From the NCBI RefSeq assembly GCF_036894955.1, contig NZ_CP145905.1, positions 5,312,001 through 5,376,000 of the forward strand: a stretch of 64,000 bases of DNA. Direction: 5' to 3'. Both the position numbers and the translations under genes were made by a program. Under the pieces are notes generated by a model, which saw only the letters and a program-made list of their open reading frames with translations, was not told the DNA's origin and did not search any database. Numbering within the stretch: position 1 is the stretch's first letter; the number at the start of each line of letters is the position of its first letter. Positions 41,823 to 50,914 of this stretch are shown one piece after another. This DNA comes from Paenibacillus sp. KS-LC4 (GTDB lineage Bacteria; Bacillota; Bacilli; Paenibacillales; Paenibacillaceae).

Positions 41823-41945
41823 GCTCTCCACTCCTCTATCCTCGTCTTTGTCGATCAATATTGCTGCATGACCGGACGCAGCCAGCAACAGCGGCTCACC
41901 TATGCCGCTAAGCGGCATAACTGCGCTGCGCTCAGCTGCACTCAG

Positions 41946-43259
41946 CTACACCTTGCTGCCCACGCTTTGAGCGGCTTTGCTAGTTTTGCCGCTCGTTTTG
42001 CTGCTTCTCGGCGTGGCAGTTGCGCTCAGCGCCGATGCTTCTGGCAGGCCCGCTGTCCGCAGCGCCTCAGGTGTGCCTGCACCTTTGATATGCGCCTCCA
42101 CGACGGCAAGCATCGTATCCATGCGCGATTCCCAGTCATGCTTTTTCGCTTCAGCGACGCGGTCCATGATCAACTGCTCGTAATTGCCAAGCAGCCGCTC
42201 ATTCAGCGCCAGCCCCAGTTGCTTGTCGAAGGCAGCGGCATCTGCTGCAACATAGCAGTAGGAATAATAATCCCGAACCGCTGGCAGCGGCGTCATGACA
42301 ACCGGCTTGCCTGCTGATAAATATTCAAAAAATTTCATCGGAAACATATTCGTCGTATATTCGTTAATGACGTTTGGCAGCAGGCAGGCATCGAAGCCCT
42401 TCAAATAACCCGGCAGCTCGCCGTACGGCTTCGGCCCGATCAAATGAATGTTCGGCGTCTGGCCAAGTCGATCTGCATCGGTCCATGGATCACCCTCCCC
42501 TACCTGTCCAATGAACACAAAATGCACATGAGGGTTGCGGGACGCGACCTTTTCGATCAATGCCAAATCCAGCTTGTAGCCGCTAATAGCTCCAATGAAG
42601 CCGACCTTGGGGCCCTTCATCTGCAAAAGCTCCGTGGGAATGTCCGTATCCGGCGACAGCGCCTTGTTAAAATGATTGAATTCCGCTACATTCGGGCTGT
42701 AGTAGGTGCTTTCGTTAATCGCCCTGCGAGTCTCATACAAATTGGGAGCGGTAGCAAACACGACATCAACCTCCGCCACCAGCCGTGCTTCCTGCTCCTT
42801 AATAATTTGCTCGGGCATGCCGGGCTGCGCGGAAATTTCATCTACACAGTGGTAAACCGACAGCTGCTCGCGCATATTCAGCAGCGGCTGCGTCAGCGGA
42901 TTGTAGGTCCACAGCACATAATCCTCCATCCCAAGCCTCCGGGCAAAATGCTTTACATATTGCCGGACAATAAAAAAGTTCAGCTTCCGAACGAAGCTGA
43001 ACCGCTGATAAGGGATGACGATTGGAGACCATACCCATAGATTTGTTTTTTTGTGCTGCAGCCCGCTAAAAAATTGACTGAGCCGCTTTAGGATGCGCTT
43101 CATATCCTTGCCATTGCTTGATGGCTTGCGGAGGCCGAGCGAATTCAGATACAGCACCTGATGTCCGCGGCCCGCAAGCCTGTCGGCAATATGCTGCTTA
43201 TTCGTCCAGAAGGGGTTATCCCAATCGGCGGTTGACACAATAATAAATGGCTTAGACAT
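41946..43259 (-). CDS. TuaH-like glycosyltransferase
   Basis: 437 residues, GT-B fold. It opens IIVSTADWDNPFWTNKQHIA, resembling TuaH of teichuronic acid clusters, and has C-domain features VGFIGAISGYKLDLALIEKV, GPKPYGELPGYLKGFDACLL and FFEYLSAGKPVV. It should add one sugar to the EPS repeat unit. The C-terminal 45 residues are a low-complexity Ser/Thr/Ala/Lys tail. The ATG at 43259 follows GGAGAG and overlaps the upstream gene's end by 8 bases. Donor and acceptor are unknown. Confidence 0.85.
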   Translation of the reverse strand: MSKPFIIVSTADWDNPFWTNKQHIADRLAGRGHQVLYLNSLGLRKPSSNGKDMKRILKRLSQFFSGLQHKKTNLWVWSPIVIPYQRFSFVRKLNFFIVRQYVKHFARRLGMEDYVLWTYNPLTQPLLNMREQLSVYHCVDEISAQPGMPEQIIKEQEARLVAEVDVVFATAPNLYETRRAINESTYYSPNVAEFNHFNKALSPDTDIPTELLQMKGPKVGFIGAISGYKLDLALIEKVASRNPHVHFVFIGQVGEGDPWTDADRLGQTPNIHLIGPKPYGELPGYLKGFDACLLPNVINEYTTNMFPMKFFEYLSAGKPVVMTPLPAVRDYYSYCYVAADAAAFDKQLGLALNERLLGNYEQLIMDRVAEAKKHDWESRMDTMLAVVEAHIKGAGTPEALRTAGLPEASALSATATPRSSKTSGKTSKAAQSVGSKV

Positions 43260-44409
43260 GCTGCTTCTCTCCAATATATTGTTTATAGAGCTGCTCCAGC
43301 TTCTCCGTCTGCAAGCGCAAATCGAACTGCTGCTCAACAAAGGCGCGGCCATTTTGCCCAATGGCAACGCGCAGCGGCTGGCTGGCTACAAGCATATCGA
43401 GCTTTTCCTCCAGCTCCTCGGCGCTGCGCTCCTCGACCAAATAGCCGGTTTTGCCATTTTGCACCGCATCCTTAATCCCACCGCTGCTGGTTGCAACTAC
43501 GGGAAGTCCTGTTCCTGACGCCTCCAGTATGACCATCCCAAGCCCCTCCTGATCGCCATCCTTCGCCGTTACGCTCGGCAAGCAGAAAATATCCGAATCG
43601 CTGAGCCGCCGCAGCACCTCCTGGTGGGGAATGCTGCCGAGGAACGTAATTCGCCCGCTCCCGGCTCCCGTTGCAGCAAGCTCGGTCAGCTCCTGCCTCA
43701 GCGGTCCGTCTCCGGCAATGACGAGGCGCACATGCTTGCGCCGGGCTGCCAATCGGTGGAATGCTTCAATTAAATAGGCGATGCCCTTCTTCTCGGTCAA
43801 CCGGCCAACGGTCATAATCGTAATCGTCTCACGCTCCGGTGCCTCTCGATAAAAAACCTTATTCAAGTCGATGCCGATGTAATGGATTTTGATTTTTTGC
43901 TCGGGCACCCCATGCGCTATCAGCTTCTGCTTAATATGGTTCGATACGGCAAGAAACAACGTCGCGTCCCGCACAAGCCGCTTAAACTTCACATAATAGA
44001 CGAGCCAGGAAAGCGGCCCAGGCATCAGCTTCGGAAGCCGTGTAATATCGTACCCGTGAAACGTGGCAAACAGCGGAATGCCGCGCTCCTTGCAGACGGG
44101 AACCGCATATACCGCATCTACCCCGAAGTGGGCATGCACAAGCTCAATATCACGCTGCTCAACGATTCGATTAATATGGCGGGTCGAGGTCAATGTCAGC
44201 GTGTAAAGCAGCTTCGTCAGCTTCTTCTGAAGCGACGAGCCTGCTGCACCCACAATCGTATTGATGCTCCATTGATTAGGGAATTTATCGCGATTCGCGA
44301 CCTCCCGGGTAATGACCTCCACCTGCACATTCCGATATTGATTCAGCTGCTCATAAATAAACGTTTCCGATGCAGGCAAAAAGGTATTTCTCAGTACGCC
44401 AATCCTCAT
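43252..44409 (-). CDS. Family 4 glycosyltransferase
   Basis: 385 residues of the GT4 GT-B fold. The N-domain has RIGVLRNTFLPASETFIYEQ and VHAHFGVDAVY; the C-domain has TVGRLTEKKGIAYLIEA, VIAGDGPLR and the EX7E donor block EGLGMVILEASGTGLPVV. It probably adds a hexose to the EPS unit from a UDP- or GDP-sugar. The start at 44409 (second of ATGATG) follows GGAGG; the open frame upstream to 44619 lacks a site and overlaps the polymerase gene. It is co-transcribed with the TuaH-like gene. Confidence 0.9.
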   Translation of the reverse strand: MRIGVLRNTFLPASETFIYEQLNQYRNVQVEVITREVANRDKFPNQWSINTIVGAAGSSLQKKLTKLLYTLTLTSTRHINRIVEQRDIELVHAHFGVDAVYAVPVCKERGIPLFATFHGYDITRLPKLMPGPLSWLVYYVKFKRLVRDATLFLAVSNHIKQKLIAHGVPEQKIKIHYIGIDLNKVFYREAPERETITIMTVGRLTEKKGIAYLIEAFHRLAARRKHVRLVIAGDGPLRQELTELAATGAGSGRITFLGSIPHQEVLRRLSDSDIFCLPSVTAKDGDQEGLGMVILEASGTGLPVVATSSGGIKDAVQNGKTGYLVEERSAEELEEKLDMLVASQPLRVAIGQNGRAFVEQQFDLRLQTEKLEQLYKQYIGEKQHV

Positions 44410-44440
44410 CATTTCCCTCCAACTTCTGCCGTCTGCAGCT

Positions 44441-45907
44441 TCAAAGCCCGCTCCTGAACCGCTTGCCCTTGCCGCTCCACGCCTGATTTCCGCTCTTCCC
44501 TCTAATATCGTTGCCGCCTTGCGCTTCATCGCCATCCTCGCGCTGCTCGTACAAAATAAGCCCCGCAACAAAGAAAAACACCGAAGCGACCCGCAGATCA
44601 TGCAGAAAAAAATTATCAAACATCCCTTGCACGATAACGAATAGCGCTGCCCCTGCTACACAGCTGTCAAGCGCCGAGCCCGTGCAATAATAACGGCGTA
44701 TGCCGCGCCACAAAATACCGAAAAGCAGCAAAATGAGGGCAATCAGTCCGAACAAGCCGCTCCACGTCCACATAATGACAAACAAATTATGCGGCGGGTA
44801 TTTGCTGCTGAAGCCAACTGTCGCTGCGTAAAAAGGAAAAATTCGCTCCCAGCCGCCATAGCCAAGGCCCAGCAGCGGATGCTCGGCAAAATTTTGGATG
44901 GTAAACTTCCAAATATAAGCCCGGGGATCGCCCTCAATCGCATCGGCATTCAGCCTGCTCGTTAAATTCGTAATAATGTCGCCTGTAACGATAAAAGGAA
45001 TGATCGCTGCGGGTATGACAAGCAGCAGCGACAGCTTGAGCAGCTTTTGCACGCGGAACCGGATGCACACATAAGCCAGCACCACAATGCCAAGCGCGAG
45101 CACACCAGCTCGTGATTGCGTCGCCAGCATAGCTCCTAAATAAATGAAGCAGATGCCGAGCTGCAGGAGGCTGCCCTTGCGAAGCAGCAGCGATAGCGCA
45201 ATACAAAGCATTATGCCAAAAAAAACTGAAGCCACATTCGTATTCACGAATAAGGTTCCCGCTTTAAAAGGGTCCAATATGTTAGCTTTAATATCTACAT
45301 TAATTAACGCCGCCAGCGTATTCGGCTCGATTAAGAAGCTCGCGAGCTTCGACCTTAAAAATTGCAGCTCCTGGTCAGGCGCAATAATAAAATAAATGTT
45401 CAGCACGCCAATCGGCAAATACACATGCTGAATACCGCGCAGCGTCTGCTCAGCGGAGAGCCCGCGAGCCCGGTAATAGTAGCCCGCAAGCAAAGCGAGC
45501 AGACCTATGCTGGAATAGGCAATCAGCTTAAAGCCGAGTACCCGATCCGGGGCATAAATAAGGCCCACCGCCATCGCGATAAGCACGGCGACATAATATT
45601 TAACAAGCCGCTGTGTACGAAAATAATACATCAGCTTTCCTTGCGACGCTGAGCGAAGCAGAAGCATAACCAGCACGAGACTCGACAGCGTTACCGAAAC
45701 CGCAAGCGGCAAATACAGCTGGTAGGCCAGCAGCGCCGGGATGACGACATAATAAATAGCGCCCTTCCTAACCGCGACATAAGCGAGCGCTCCAGCAGCA
45801 ACGAACAGCAGCACGTAAACATGCTGCACGGAAGCGAGGCATATAACGCCCATTGACAGCAGCATTGCAACATAAAGCGCCAGCTTGTTCGGCAAACGGG
45901 CAAGCAT
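44441..45907 (-). CDS. O-antigen ligase/polymerase-like membrane protein (Wzy type)
   Basis: 488 residues with at least ten membrane helices and the large extracytoplasmic loop typical of the O-antigen ligase (PF04932) family. The motif ATQSRAGVLALG and the loop block HPLLGLGYGGWERIF ... KYPPHNLFVIMWTWSGLFGL are characteristic. It most likely polymerises the lipid-linked EPS unit on the outer membrane face. The cytoplasmic C-terminal tail is Gly/Lys/Asp-rich. It begins 4 bases after the upstream glycosyltransferase's stop codon, so is coupled to it. Confidence 0.88.
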   Translation of the reverse strand: MLARLPNKLALYVAMLLSMGVICLASVQHVYVLLFVAAGALAYVAVRKGAIYYVVIPALLAYQLYLPLAVSVTLSSLVLVMLLLRSASQGKLMYYFRTQRLVKYYVAVLIAMAVGLIYAPDRVLGFKLIAYSSIGLLALLAGYYYRARGLSAEQTLRGIQHVYLPIGVLNIYFIIAPDQELQFLRSKLASFLIEPNTLAALINVDIKANILDPFKAGTLFVNTNVASVFFGIMLCIALSLLLRKGSLLQLGICFIYLGAMLATQSRAGVLALGIVVLAYVCIRFRVQKLLKLSLLLVIPAAIIPFIVTGDIITNLTSRLNADAIEGDPRAYIWKFTIQNFAEHPLLGLGYGGWERIFPFYAATVGFSSKYPPHNLFVIMWTWSGLFGLIALILLLFGILWRGIRRYYCTGSALDSCVAGAALFVIVQGMFDNFFLHDLRVASVFFFVAGLILYEQREDGDEAQGGNDIRGKSGNQAWSGKGKRFRSGL

Positions 45908-45911
45908 CGAG

Positions 45912-47051
45912 CTAGGCCTGCACTTTCATCGGATTAAACCGTTCATTAAAGCTGCCGCTGACAATGCTGGAAATGTGGTACAAAAACGCCTCCACCGAAA
46001 ACTGCTGGGCGTTCTGGCGGCAGTTCGCATCCGTCATCATCCAGGAAAGCAGCTCAAACTGCCGTACCGCATTAATGACTGAATCCGCATCCTGCCTCTC
46101 AAAAAATAAGCCGGTAGGATTGTTGTCGCCCAGCCCTTTGACGATATCCTGAGCTCCGCCCTTGCCGTAGGCAATAACTGGCGTTCCCGCTGCCTGTGCT
46201 TCGACCATGCTAATGCCAAAGTCCTCTTCACCTGCAAAAATAAAAGCTTTGGCTTGCTGCATATGCTTGAGCAGCACGGCATTCGGCTGGTAGCCGAGCA
46301 GCTTGACGTTCGGCGTTGCCAGCTGCTTCAGCGTCTTCATCTCCGGGCCGTCGCCAATGACGATCAGCTCCTTGTCCGGCATTTTGGCGAAGGCCTCGAC
46401 GACCAGATCAATCCGCTTATACGGCACAAGCCGCGAGGCGGTAAAATAATACTCCTTCCGATCCTGATTGGAATGATTGCCGAACGCCTTCACTTCAACC
46501 GGCGGATATACGACCTGTGCCTGACGGCGATAAATTTTGTGAATGCGCCGGGCGATATAAGACGAGTTCGCAAGAAACACGTCCACCCCGTTCGCTGTCC
46601 GCACATCCCACATCCGTATTTGGTGCAGCAGCAGCTTGGATGCGAGCTGCTTTAGCTTGCCAAGCTCGCTTAAATATTGATGCTGCAAATCCCAAGCATA
46701 ACGAATCGGGGTATGCACATAGGAAATATGAATTTGATCAGGCCCCGTAATAATGCCCTTCGCGACCGCATGCGAGCTGGAAATGATAACATCATAGCCA
46801 GAGAGGTCAAACTGCTCGACCGCAAGCGGCATAAGAGGAAGATAGGTTTTGTACATTTTTTTCGCAAAGGGCAGCTGCTGGATAAAAGTTGTCATTGGCT
46901 TTTTCCCCTTCAGCATATGGCGGTCCTTCTCCTCCAGAAAATCAATGACACAGAACAGGTCCGCGTCAGGGTAAATATTCAGCAGTTGTTCCACTACCTT
47001 CTCTGAGCCTGCATAGGTTACCAGCCATTCATGAACGATAGCGACTCTCAT
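45912..47051 (-). CDS. Family 4 glycosyltransferase
   Basis: 379 residues, GT4. The N-terminus MRVAIVHEWLVTYAGSEKVV is typical of the WbaZ/mannosyltransferase-like group; then YVHTPIRYAWD, ASRLVPYKRIDLVVEAF, VIGDGPE and the donor motif EDFGISMVEAQAAGTPVIAY. Because manC is in the same cluster, GDP-mannose is a plausible donor (inference only). AAGGAG sits 8 bases before the ATG. It lies 124 bp downstream of the priming transferase, with a short hairpin repeat in between. Confidence 0.9.
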   Translation of the reverse strand: MRVAIVHEWLVTYAGSEKVVEQLLNIYPDADLFCVIDFLEEKDRHMLKGKKPMTTFIQQLPFAKKMYKTYLPLMPLAVEQFDLSGYDVIISSSHAVAKGIITGPDQIHISYVHTPIRYAWDLQHQYLSELGKLKQLASKLLLHQIRMWDVRTANGVDVFLANSSYIARRIHKIYRRQAQVVYPPVEVKAFGNHSNQDRKEYYFTASRLVPYKRIDLVVEAFAKMPDKELIVIGDGPEMKTLKQLATPNVKLLGYQPNAVLLKHMQQAKAFIFAGEEDFGISMVEAQAAGTPVIAYGKGGAQDIVKGLGDNNPTGLFFERQDADSVINAVRQFELLSWMMTDANCRQNAQQFSVEAFLYHISSIVSGSFNERFNPMKVQA

Positions 47052-47092
47052 AGGGCAAACTCCTTTGTCTTATGGCAGAAAGGGGAATGCTT

Positions 47093-47144
47093 CGTGAAAA
47101 GGATGGTCTCCCGCCGCTACCGCTCCTCCAACCACCCTTTTCAC
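47093..47144. repeat. Short hairpin related to the nested-hairpin repeat (copy 4, reduced)
   Basis: The arms GTGAAAAGGATGG (47094) and CCACCCTTTTCAC (end 47144) resemble the middle stem of the long nested-hairpin repeat, and CGCTACCGCT between them also occurs in copy 1. It lacks the inner ACCCTTG stem. It occupies the gap between the priming transferase and the next glycosyltransferase. Confidence 0.5.
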
Positions 47145-47175
47145 TCCGCAAATCCTTTTTTCCATTTTTTTGTTT

Positions 47176-47841
47176 TCAATAAGCGCCTTTGCGCAGCAGC
47201 ACAATAATGACTGTGCGATACAATATTTTCAGATCCAGCCATACGGACTGGTTGTAGACGTAAAACAGCTCCAGATCGACGCGCTCAGGATACCCAACAT
47301 CGCTGCGGCCGCTCACCTGCCAATACCCCGTTACTCCCGGCTTAACCGATAGGAAGGGCACTGCCTTCTCTCCATATTCCTTCAGCTCGTCACGCACGAT
47401 CGGGCGCGGTCCTACCAGGCTCATCTCGCCCTTCAGCACATTGATGAGCTGGGGAAGCTCGTCCAGGCTTGTTTTACGCAGGAAGCTGCCGATTTTCGTG
47501 ACGCGCGGGTCCTCGGATGGATCAAGCTTGTAGCTGTTGTCGATGTATTTTTTGTACAATACCGGGTCGGCGCGCAGCCGCTGCTCGGCATCATGCAGCA
47601 TGGAACGAAACTTAATAATACTGAACGTATTGCCCTTATGTCCGATACGCTTCTGCTTGAAAAAAACCGTCCCCTTCGGATCGCTGATCTTAATGAGCAA
47701 TGCGACGAGCATGAACACTGGCAGCAGAAATATAATTCCCGCAAGCGAGCAAACGACATCAATCATCCGCTTCGCTGCGGCTTGCAGCGAGAGAGTCAGC
47801 GTGCGGGCTTCCGACTTGTATTGCGGCCGATTTACACTCAT
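47176..47841 (-). CDS. Priming sugar-phosphate transferase (undecaprenyl-phosphate)
   Basis: 221 residues of the bacterial sugar transferase family (PF02397), lacking the extra membrane helices of WbaP, like short EPS-type enzymes. It has one N-terminal membrane helix (MIDVVCSLAGIIFLLPVFML), then FFKQKRIG, the catalytic stretch FSIIKFRSML, TSLDELPQL, SLVGPRP and KPGVTGYWQVSGRSD. It transfers a sugar-1-phosphate to undecaprenyl phosphate, starting the EPS repeat. GAGGAGGG precedes the ATG, which overlaps the galU stop by 4 bases. Confidence 0.93.
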   Translation of the reverse strand: MSVNRPQYKSEARTLTLSLQAAAKRMIDVVCSLAGIIFLLPVFMLVALLIKISDPKGTVFFKQKRIGHKGNTFSIIKFRSMLHDAEQRLRADPVLYKKYIDNSYKLDPSEDPRVTKIGSFLRKTSLDELPQLINVLKGEMSLVGPRPIVRDELKEYGEKAVPFLSVKPGVTGYWQVSGRSDVGYPERVDLELFYVYNQSVWLDLKILYRTVIIVLLRKGAY

Positions 47842-48758
47842 ACGCTATCCCTCCTCATTGCTTGCAACTGGCTGGCCTGCTGCTGCTCGACAATTTCCTC
47901 AAGCGCCGTCATCAGCGGAAGCTTAAGCTCCTTATTACGCAAAGCGAAGTCAATCGTCGTTAAAATAAAGCCAAGCTTCTCTCCGACATCGTAACGTTTG
48001 CCTTCAAAATCATAAGCAAAAACGCCTTCGCTTTCATTCAGCTTTTGAATCGCATCTGTCAATTGAATTTCATCGCCCGCGCCCTTCTCTTGCAGCTCCA
48101 GAAAATCAAAAATGTCCGGCGTCAGCACATAACGACCCATAATCGCCAAATTGGAAGGGGCATGTCCAGGCTTCGGCTTCTCGACGAAACGGTTAACCTG
48201 CACGAGCCGGCTGCCTTCAACATCCATCCCAACCGGATCAACAATGCCGTAACGCTGTGTCTGATCGACCGATACAGTCTGAACGCCGATGACCGATTTG
48301 CCCGTCGCATCATATTGTTCAATGAGCTGTCTTGTGCAGGGCACCTCGGATTCTACTATGTCATCGCCGAGCAGGACGGCGAATGGCTCGTTGCCAATAA
48401 ATTTGCGGGCGCACCATACCGCATGTCCGAGCCCTTTCGCTTCTTTTTGACGAATATAATGGATCGTTACATTGGAGGAACGCTGCACCGCTTGCAGCAG
48501 CTCCAGCTTACCTTTCTCAATCAACGTATGCTCCAGCTCAAATGCGATATCAAAATGATCCTCAATGGCCCGCTTCCCTTTGCCTGTTACGATAATAATG
48601 TCTTCGATACCGGATGCGATGGCTTCTTCGACGATGTATTGAATCGTCGGCTTGTCGACAATCGGCAGCATCTCCTTCGGCATTGCTTTCGTTGCAGGCA
48701 AGAAGCGCGTTCCAAGTCCAGCTGCAGGAATAATTGCTTTTGTCACTTTTTTCATCAT
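47838..48758 (-). CDS. galU: UTP-glucose-1-phosphate uridylyltransferase
   Basis: 306 residues. It makes UDP-glucose, which Ugd can then oxidise. N-terminal signature AIIPAAGLGTRFLPATKAMP, then EMLPIVDKPTIQYIVEEA, VLLGDDIVE, FVEKPK and EGKRYDVGEKLGF are all as expected. The length is normal. The ATG lies shortly after AGGATAGGGTG; a second ATG directly follows. It heads the second half of the EPS cluster after a 745-bp gap from capB, so it may have its own promoter or depend on read-through. Confidence 0.94.
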   Translation of the reverse strand: MMKKVTKAIIPAAGLGTRFLPATKAMPKEMLPIVDKPTIQYIVEEAIASGIEDIIIVTGKGKRAIEDHFDIAFELEHTLIEKGKLELLQAVQRSSNVTIHYIRQKEAKGLGHAVWCARKFIGNEPFAVLLGDDIVESEVPCTRQLIEQYDATGKSVIGVQTVSVDQTQRYGIVDPVGMDVEGSRLVQVNRFVEKPKPGHAPSNLAIMGRYVLTPDIFDFLELQEKGAGDEIQLTDAIQKLNESEGVFAYDFEGKRYDVGEKLGFILTTIDFALRNKELKLPLMTALEEIVEQQQASQLQAMRRDSV

Positions 48759-48942
48759 CCATCACCCTATCCTTCTTCGATTTTTTTAATTCATGTTGGA
48801 AGCAGTTCATGGGAGTTAAAAGTTCCAGCTATACTCTCGTGTGCCCGGCTCCTCTCCTATACATGATCGTATAGCTCGAACTTCTAAATGCTTTCACTCC
48901 TTGTCGCCCGTTTTTCTGCACATAATCATGGTGGAGGAGAGT

Positions 48943-48999
48943 GGTGAAAGGGAGTCGGCGCTGCGTGAAAGGTTCGGATTATGATCGCCCCTTTCACCC
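48943..48999. repeat. Nested-hairpin repeat, reduced copy 3
   Basis: GGTGAAAGG...CCTTTCACC arms enclose CTGCGTGAAAGG-TTCGGATTATGATCGCC, recognisably the left part of the long repeat (CTGCATGAAAGGCTTGGCTTCC-GATCGCC in copy 2). The inner ACCCTTG stem is missing. Confidence 0.5.
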
Positions 49000-49131
49000 A
49001 AACTCCTCACAAATAAATTAAAGGGCATCTAACCCCTCCTCACCCCACACCACCGACGCTCAACGTCTAAGGCCGCTTACGGCCCACAGCATGATCGAGT
49101 GCCTCCAGTGATAAAGGTGCAGGAGACATTA

Positions 49132-49250
49132 CCCAAGCAAAAACGAATTCATCGTCCTTCTGGGACGTACGAAAAGCTTTGTCGAAGAATTCTAAGCGGA
49201 TATAATTGTGAAACTTATTAATTCTTATATTTTCAAAAAAACAAATCGCT
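49132..49250. repeat. AT-rich dispersed element, copy 1
   Basis: CCAAGCAAAAACGAATTCAT followed by CGTCCTT, then a gap and CTTATATTTTCAAAAAAA. The same start and end occur at 58824-58940 with a diverged middle. Confidence 0.6.
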
Positions 49251-49289
49251 AGCCGTTTTTTGTAGCGCTTCACTTACGGTTTAAAAATA

Positions 49290-49450
49290 GTGATGAAAAT
49301 GGCGGAGCGGAATGAAAGGCTTGGACTGGAGAAGCGTAGCGTTCGTTTTTACCCTTGCATTCCCCCCTATTAGGGGGCTTATTCGAGGAATGCAAGGGTA
49401 ATGGCGATCGGAAGCCAAGCCTTTCATGCAGTGGAGCCTTTTTCATTCAC
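49290..49450. repeat. Long nested-hairpin repeat, copy 2
   Basis: Middle arms ATGAAAGGCTTGG (49312) / CCAAGCCTTTCAT (49415), inner arms ACCCTTGCATTCC (49351) / GGAATGCAAGGGT (49387), tip CCCCCTATTAGGGGG, outer arms GTGATGAAAA/TTTTTCATTCAC. Its reverse complement aligns with copy 1, with paired substitutions keeping the stems. Confidence 0.75.
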
Positions 49451-49503
49451 GCTTTTAAAGCCCCAATCAAGAGATTACAAATACTCAAAGCGCAGCCTCA
49501 CCC

Positions 49504-50181
49504 TCACTGATAGTAATATAAATACCCTTCCGAGCTGCTCCGCTTGATTTTATTGAGCACTACCCCTAAAATCCTCGCTTTCACATGCTCCAGGCTCGCC
49601 TTCGCTTTAATCGCGGCTTCCTTCTTTACGGTGCCTGAATCAATAACGAGGACGACGCCGTCGGACTTGGATGCTACAATTTGTGCATCCGTTACGACCA
49701 TGATCGGCGGGGTATCGACAATGATTATGTCGTAATGCTCCTTCATTTTTCCCAGCAGCTGGTCCATTCGCTTGGATGCCAGCATCTCCGAAGGATTCGG
49801 CGGAACGGGTCCTGCTGGTAAAAGGCTAAGTCCGCTCACCGAGGTGGTCTGGATCGCAGTCTCCCATTCCTTCTGATTGCTCAGCACCGAGGTTAAGCCA
49901 ACCTGATTGGATACCCGGAACAGCTGATGCTGCGTCGGCTTGCGCATATCGGCATCAATCAGCAGCACCTTCTTGTTCGACTGGGCATAGGTGACGGCAA
50001 TGTTCGCCGAGGTTGTGCTTTTCCCTTCATTCATCTTCGTGGAGGTGACCATCAGAATGCGAATTTCTTCCTCTAGGTTAGAGAAATCAATATTCGTTCT
50101 AAGAATGCGATAAGCCTCCGATATCGGCGACTTGGGGTTCGTTTCCGTAATGAGCGGCCAATCAGGCTTCGAACGTGACAT
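49504..50181 (-). CDS. BY-kinase (CpsD/CapB) tyrosine-protein kinase
   Basis: 225 residues, cytoplasmic bacterial tyrosine kinase that regulates polysaccharide chain length with its CapA partner. Walker A is TKMNEGKSTTS (Lys54), Walker A' KVLLIDADMRKP, Walker B IIIVDTPP, and the C-terminal Tyr cluster YLYYYQ for autophosphorylation. The N-terminus SPISEAYRILRTNI is typical. Its start overlaps the capA end by 20 bases. It is the last gene before the long repeat-rich gap. Confidence 0.93.
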   Translation of the reverse strand: MSRSKPDWPLITETNPKSPISEAYRILRTNIDFSNLEEEIRILMVTSTKMNEGKSTTSANIAVTYAQSNKKVLLIDADMRKPTQHQLFRVSNQVGLTSVLSNQKEWETAIQTTSVSGLSLLPAGPVPPNPSEMLASKRMDQLLGKMKEHYDIIIVDTPPIMVVTDAQIVASKSDGVVLVIDSGTVKKEAAIKAKASLEHVKARILGVVLNKIKRSSSEGYLYYYQ

Positions 50182-50914
50182 TATTTTTCCCCCTCATCGG
50201 TTGGTCTATGGAATTGTCCTTGTGCTTGCCTAGATCAGCCTCGCGGATTTTCGGAATGAGCGACAGCGTCGGCAAGCCAAGCACCGCCTGAATGTCTTCC
50301 TCTGTCTTAATCGTATCGTCTAGATAATCAAGGAGCAGTGCGAATCCAATGCCTACCAGCATAGAGAGTGCAATCGCAATTGCAATATTAATCGTTGGCT
50401 TAGGCGATACAGGTGGCGGCGTGAGCGTATGGTCGGCTTCGTATAAAATGGATACATTATCAACCTGCATCAAGCTCGGCAGCTCCTGCATGAACACCTC
50501 CGATACTGCATTCGCAATGTTCGCCGCCCGGCGGTAAGAGGAATCCTTTGCAGTGACCGACATCACCTGCGTATCGTTCACTGAGGTTACGCTAATCCTC
50601 TCAATCAGCTCACCCGCTGTAAGTCCAAGCTCAGGATGCTCCAGAGCAACCTTGCCCATCACCCTTGGCGTTCTTATAATTTCCTTGTACGTCTTCACCA
50701 GCTGAATGTTGGAGTTGATTGTGCTTAAATCCAGCTTGGCGATTATATCGTTCTGACTGCCTGTCTGATTAACGATCAGCTTGGTCGACGCCTCATATTC
50801 CGGCTGTTGAAAATAATAAGAATAGATGCCTGTAGCTGTCCCCGCCATGCAGATGAGCGCTGTTATCAACCAAATTCTTTTTTTCACAACATGCCAATAT
50901 TGTTTTAATTCCAA
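50162..50914 (-). CDS. Chain-length determinant / kinase activator (CapA/Wzz type)
   Basis: 250 residues: two membrane helices (about residues 14-32 and 170-190) flank an extracytoplasmic Wzz domain (YEASTKLIVNQ, TYKEIIRTPRVM, ISVTSVNDTQVMSVTAKD). The proline motif PPPVSPKPT comes before helix 2, and the cytoplasmic tail (DYLDDTIKTEEDIQAVLGLP) activates the BY-kinase. The chosen start is TTG at 50914, 8 bases after GGAGG; the GTG at 50929 overlaps that site. It is the first gene of the EPS cluster, behind a promoter and a terminator-bearing leader. Confidence 0.9.
   Translation of the reverse strand: MELKQYWHVVKKRIWLITALICMAGTATGIYSYYFQQPEYEASTKLIVNQTGSQNDIIAKLDLSTINSNIQLVKTYKEIIRTPRVMGKVALEHPELGLTAGELIERISVTSVNDTQVMSVTAKDSSYRRAANIANAVSEVFMQELPSLMQVDNVSILYEADHTLTPPPVSPKPTINIAIAIALSMLVGIGFALLLDYLDDTIKTEEDIQAVLGLPTLSLIPKIREADLGKHKDNSIDQPMRGKNNVTFEA

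Larger units (their letters stand above)
48759..49503. other. 745-bp gap between capB and galU, rich in repeats
   Basis: It holds a reduced nested-hairpin copy (48943-48999), an AT-rich dispersed hairpin element (49132-49250) and the full nested-hairpin copy 2 (49290-49450). A 68-codon minus frame (49067-49273) is made of repeat sequence and has no ribosome site. The gap sits just after the capA-capB pair, the position where the EAR antitermination RNA lies in the Bacillus subtilis eps operon, but I see no recognisable EAR sequence. Confidence 0.5.

Noticed and set aside
49067..49273. 68-codon frame in the capB-galU gap
   Set aside because: Its sequence is the dispersed AT-rich repeat found again at 58.8 kb; no ribosome site.
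48759..49503. EAR antitermination RNA
   Set aside because: The position after the capA-capB pair matches, but I cannot recognise EAR sequence or fold; only repeat hairpins are visible.
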